Made by a program: the position numbers and the translations under genes. This document shows positions 62,012 to 64,000 of a stretch of 64,000 nt of DNA, one piece after another. This stretch comes from Saccharothrix sp. ALI-22-I (GTDB lineage: Bacteria; Actinomycetota; Actinomycetes; Mycobacteriales; Pseudonocardiaceae): contig NZ_MTQP01000064.1 of assembly GCF_001984175.1 (NCBI RefSeq), positions 62,001-126,000 on the forward strand, written 5' to 3'. The notes under the pieces are model-generated. The model searched no databases and was not told the DNA's origin. It was given only the letters and a program-made list of their open reading frames with translations. The stretch's first letter is position 1. Every line of letters begins with the position of its first letter.

Positions 62012-62399
62012 TCACGAGCTACCGCCCGGCCTGCCCCAGATCAGGTTCTTCTCCCACAGTTCGCCCAGCGAGTACTCGGTCAGCCATTCGCCGATCCGTT
62101 CGCGATCCGGGCGAGCGAACGTCGAGGCACCGTCGACCCGCTCGACCACGACCAGGTCGTCGAGATCGAACTGGTTCATGAGGGTGACCGACTGCGTGGC
62201 GATGAGCACCTGGCTGCGCTCCGACGCCTGCCGCAGCAATGACGCAGCAGCCGCGCAACATCTCGAACACGCGCACGAAGTTGCTCTTGCCCGCGCCGTT
62301 GGCGCCGACGAGCACGTTGAGCCGGCCGAGGGATACCGAAGCCGAACGGATCGAGCTGCAGCCCTCGATATCGGTGGGCTTCAGCTCCCTGTCGGTCAC
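62012..62399 (-). pseudogene. Collapsed AAA ATPase gene (OLD/COG4637-like)
   Basis: Two pieces of one ATPase survive in different frames. The 5' piece (from GTG 62399) has the Walker A region RLNVLVGANGAGKSNFVRVF and ends after about 55 codons. The 3' piece (in frame from about 62239) has ATQSVTLMNQFDLDDLVVVE, the usual D-loop/switch region of these ATPases, and a C-terminal GELWEKNLIWGRPGG. The roughly 200-250 residues that normally separate them are missing, and the join near 62240-62270 is out of frame. Function should be lost. Intact relatives are predicted ATPases of the overcoming-lysogenisation-defect type. Confidence 0.75.
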
Positions 62400-62442
62400 G
62401 CGATCACTCTACGACCACGGACCGACAGGGAGCCGCACGAAG

Positions 62443-63402
62443 TCACTCCTCCGGCGGCGACCACACGTCGGAGCGGGACATGCCGGCGGCTCGGCCCTTG
62501 GAGGAGATGACGAGGGCCATCTTGCGGGAGGCCTCGTCGATCATCTCGTCGCCGAGCATCACGGCGCCGCGCTTGCCGCCCTTTTCGGACGTGAAGTAGT
62601 CGTAGGCGTCGAGGATGTTCTCGGCGTGGTCGTAGTCCTCCTGCTTGGGGCTGTACACCTCGTTGGCCGCGTCGATCTGGCCCGGGTGCAGCACCCACTT
62701 GCCGTCGAAGCCCAACGCGGCCGAGCGGCCTGCCACGCGCTTGAAGCCGTCGACGTCGCGGATCTGGAGGTACGGGCCGTCGATGGCCTGCTTGTCGTGC
62801 GCACGGGCCGCCATCAGGATCTGCATCAGGATGTAGTGGTAGGCGTCGCCGACGTCGTAGCCGGGCGGCTGCTCGCCGACGACCAGGGACTTCATGTTGA
62901 TCGACGCCATGAAGTCGGCCGGGCCGAAGATGATCGTCTCCACCCGCGGCGACGCGACGGCGATCGCGTTGACGTTGATCAGGCCGAGGGCGTTCTCGAT
63001 CTGCGCCTCGATGCCGATCCGCCCGACCTCGTAGCCCATGGTCTTCTCGATCTGGGTGAGCAGCAGGTCGAGCGCGTGCACCTGCTCCGCGGTCTGCACC
63101 TTGGGCAGCATGATGCAGTCCAGGTTCGCGCCCGCGCCCTCCACGACCTCGGTGACGTCGCGGTAGGTCCACTCCGTGGTCCAGTCGTTGACCCGGACCA
63201 CCCGGGCTCGTGAACCCCAACCGCCCTCGTTCAACGAAGCCACGATGGTCTTGCGCGCGTCCGGCTTGGCCAGCGGCGCGCACGCGTCCTCCAGGTCGAG
63301 GAACACCTGGTCCGCGGGCAGCGTGCGAGCCTTGTCGATCATCTTCTGGCTCGATCCGGGCACGGCCAGACACGAGCGACGGGGACGCTGCTGGTCGACC
63401 AC
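62443..63402 (-). CDS. HpcH/HpaI aldolase, CitE/malyl-CoA lyase-like
   Basis: CitE-family lyase of 319 aa with a TIM-barrel aldolase fold. Substrate and metal-site motifs are LAVPGSSQKMIDKA, VFLDLEDACAP, MLPKVQTAEQV, IEAQIENALG and FGPADFMASI. It cleaves or forms a C-C bond in a malyl-CoA, citramalyl-CoA or related ester with Mg. GTG 63402 has GAGGAGG upstream. Proximity to the acyl-CoA dehydrogenase suggests CoA-ester metabolism, but they are not one operon: the broken ATPase lies between. Confidence 0.88.
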   Translation of the reverse strand: MVDQQRPRRSCLAVPGSSQKMIDKARTLPADQVFLDLEDACAPLAKPDARKTIVASLNEGGWGSRARVVRVNDWTTEWTYRDVTEVVEGAGANLDCIMLPKVQTAEQVHALDLLLTQIEKTMGYEVGRIGIEAQIENALGLINVNAIAVASPRVETIIFGPADFMASINMKSLVVGEQPPGYDVGDAYHYILMQILMAARAHDKQAIDGPYLQIRDVDGFKRVAGRSAALGFDGKWVLHPGQIDAANEVYSPKQEDYDHAENILDAYDYFTSEKGGKRGAVMLGDEMIDEASRKMALVISSKGRAAGMSRSDVWSPPEE

Positions 63403-63516
63403 TGGGGTACCTCCTCGTACCGGCCGGTAACTACTTGTTGTGCGAAGGGTGGCACGCACGCGGGGTGCCCGCTATTTCGTGAGTCACGATTCACAGGCCC
63501 GTGGCAGGCTGAACCG

Positions 63517-63852
63517 GTGGAGATCGAGCAGGTGCTGGACAACGCGCTGCGCAAGGCCGCCGCGATCTGGATCAGGCCGTCCGGCCACGAGCCGCGACTG
63601 GTGTGGGCGCTGTGGCGGGACGGCGCGGTACTGGTGGCCGTCGGCGGCACCGAGCAGGTGGTTCCGGGGCTCGAAGACGGCGTCGCGTGCACGGTGACCG
63701 TCCGCTCCCCCACCACGCACTCGCACCTGGTCGACGCACCCGCGACCGCGTACAGAACAGAGTTGGACGACGAAGCCGCGGCGGCCCTCAAGACAGCCCG
63801 GTTGAACGGCCGCCCGGAGTGGGAATCGGTCTACCGCTTGGAGTTCGCGTGA
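63517..63852 (+). CDS. Hypothetical protein coupled to an APH(6)-type kinase gene
   Basis: Protein of 111 aa with a plain alpha/beta character (VWALWRDGAVLVAVGGTEQ in part) and no recognised family. Codon bias is strong. The GTG at 63517 has CAGGCT 6 nt upstream, a degenerate leaderless promoter. Its TGA overlaps the next gene's GTG, so it is translated together with the kinase-like gene. Confidence 0.6.
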   Translation: MEIEQVLDNALRKAAAIWIRPSGHEPRLVWALWRDGAVLVAVGGTEQVVPGLEDGVACTVTVRSPTTHSHLVDAPATAYRTELDDEAAAALKTARLNGRPEWESVYRLEFA

Positions 63853-64000
63853 TCACTGTTCCCGACGACTTCGGCGCCATCCTCGGCGAGGAGGCGCTGC
63901 CGTGGCGCGCCACCCTGCCCGCCCTGGCCACGAAGTTCTGCGCCCGCTGGCGCCTCACCCCGGACGGCGACCTGCTCAACGGCAACGTCGCCGTCGTCCT
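63849..64000 (+). CDS. Aminoglycoside/streptomycin 6-kinase family protein (3' end cut)
   Basis: First 50 codons of a gene that runs off the right edge. The translation starts MITVPDDFGAIL and contains the WRATLPALATKFCARWRL and NGNVAVV pieces typical of the N-terminus of APH(6)/hydroxyurea-kinase proteins (PF04655), a group that includes streptomycin 6-phosphotransferases but also many chromosomal proteins of unknown substrate. The GTG at 63849 overlaps the preceding stop as GTGA. The catalytic loop is outside the window, so neither activity nor resistance can be judged. Confidence 0.6.
   Translation, partial: MITVPDDFGAILGEEALPWRATLPALATKFCARWRLTPDGDLLNGNVAVV

Overview
The window is high-GC actinobacterial DNA (GTG starts are common, codon third positions are almost all G or C, and there are many 4-nt ATGA/GTGA gene overlaps and RBS-less starts). 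Gene content and order point to the Pseudonocardiaceae (Saccharothrix, Lentzea, Actinosynnema type). The genus is an inference. It reads as ordinary chromosome: no rRNA, tRNA, integrase, transposase or CRISPR array was seen.

Layout. 1-5145: two HEXXH zinc metallopeptidases in tandem (the first entering from the left edge), a small membrane protein behind a perfect LexA/SOS box, and an OmpR-type two-component system. 5222-18395: RCK potassium channel, M20 peptidase, DoxX-type protein, the AdnA/AdnB double-strand-break helicase-nuclease pair, a secreted GH18 chitinase with a DasR-like operator, an alkyltransferase-like DNA repair protein, a TPR protein and a pirin. 18636-28259: a complete nitrate/nitrite assimilation block (narB, a FAD/BFD electron-transfer subunit, narK, nirB, nirD, a HemD-winged-helix fusion and a CbiX-type chelatase), with a GlnR-like box before nirB. 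28355-42020: kinase-fold protein, MoeZ, DUF3152, alpha/beta hydrolase, TetR, a divergent TetR/AurF-type oxygenase cassette, DUF3107, ferritin-like protein, RhlE helicase and a beta-propeller protein. From memory, the AdnAB part and this part follow the order of M. tuberculosis Rv3200c-Rv3212, with the nitrogen block inserted. 42234-53460: hydrolase, Fe-S RecB-type nuclease, PHP phosphoesterase, PH-domain protein, a 52-aa membrane peptide, NUDIX, two DUF2332 proteins, MaoC, CorA, and a phosphoesterase/ParB-like pair. 53585-59683: SDR, a complete LpqY-SugABC-type sugar importer and a GSP17M-like protein (the order resembles Rv1234-Rv1238, with corA nearby). 60078-64000: acyl-CoA dehydrogenase, small membrane and zinc-ribbon proteins, a collapsed AAA ATPase, a CitE-type lyase, and the start of an APH(6)/streptomycin-kinase family gene cut by the right edge.

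The most unusual material is non-coding. (i) Three compound elements each carry two or three DnaA-box-like TTGTCCACA motifs next to a conserved GGCAGGATCAA module and a palindrome whose arms change together between copies. (ii) Four copies of a dispersed element of about 70 bp occur; one carries a further 23-bp perfect inverted repeat. (iii) A 22-bp tandem repeat family lies in six copies between pirin and the chelatase gene and also in three copies, in frame, inside the adnB coding sequence. (iv) Many genes have a TANNNT box 6-8 nt before the start codon, suggesting widespread leaderless transcription.
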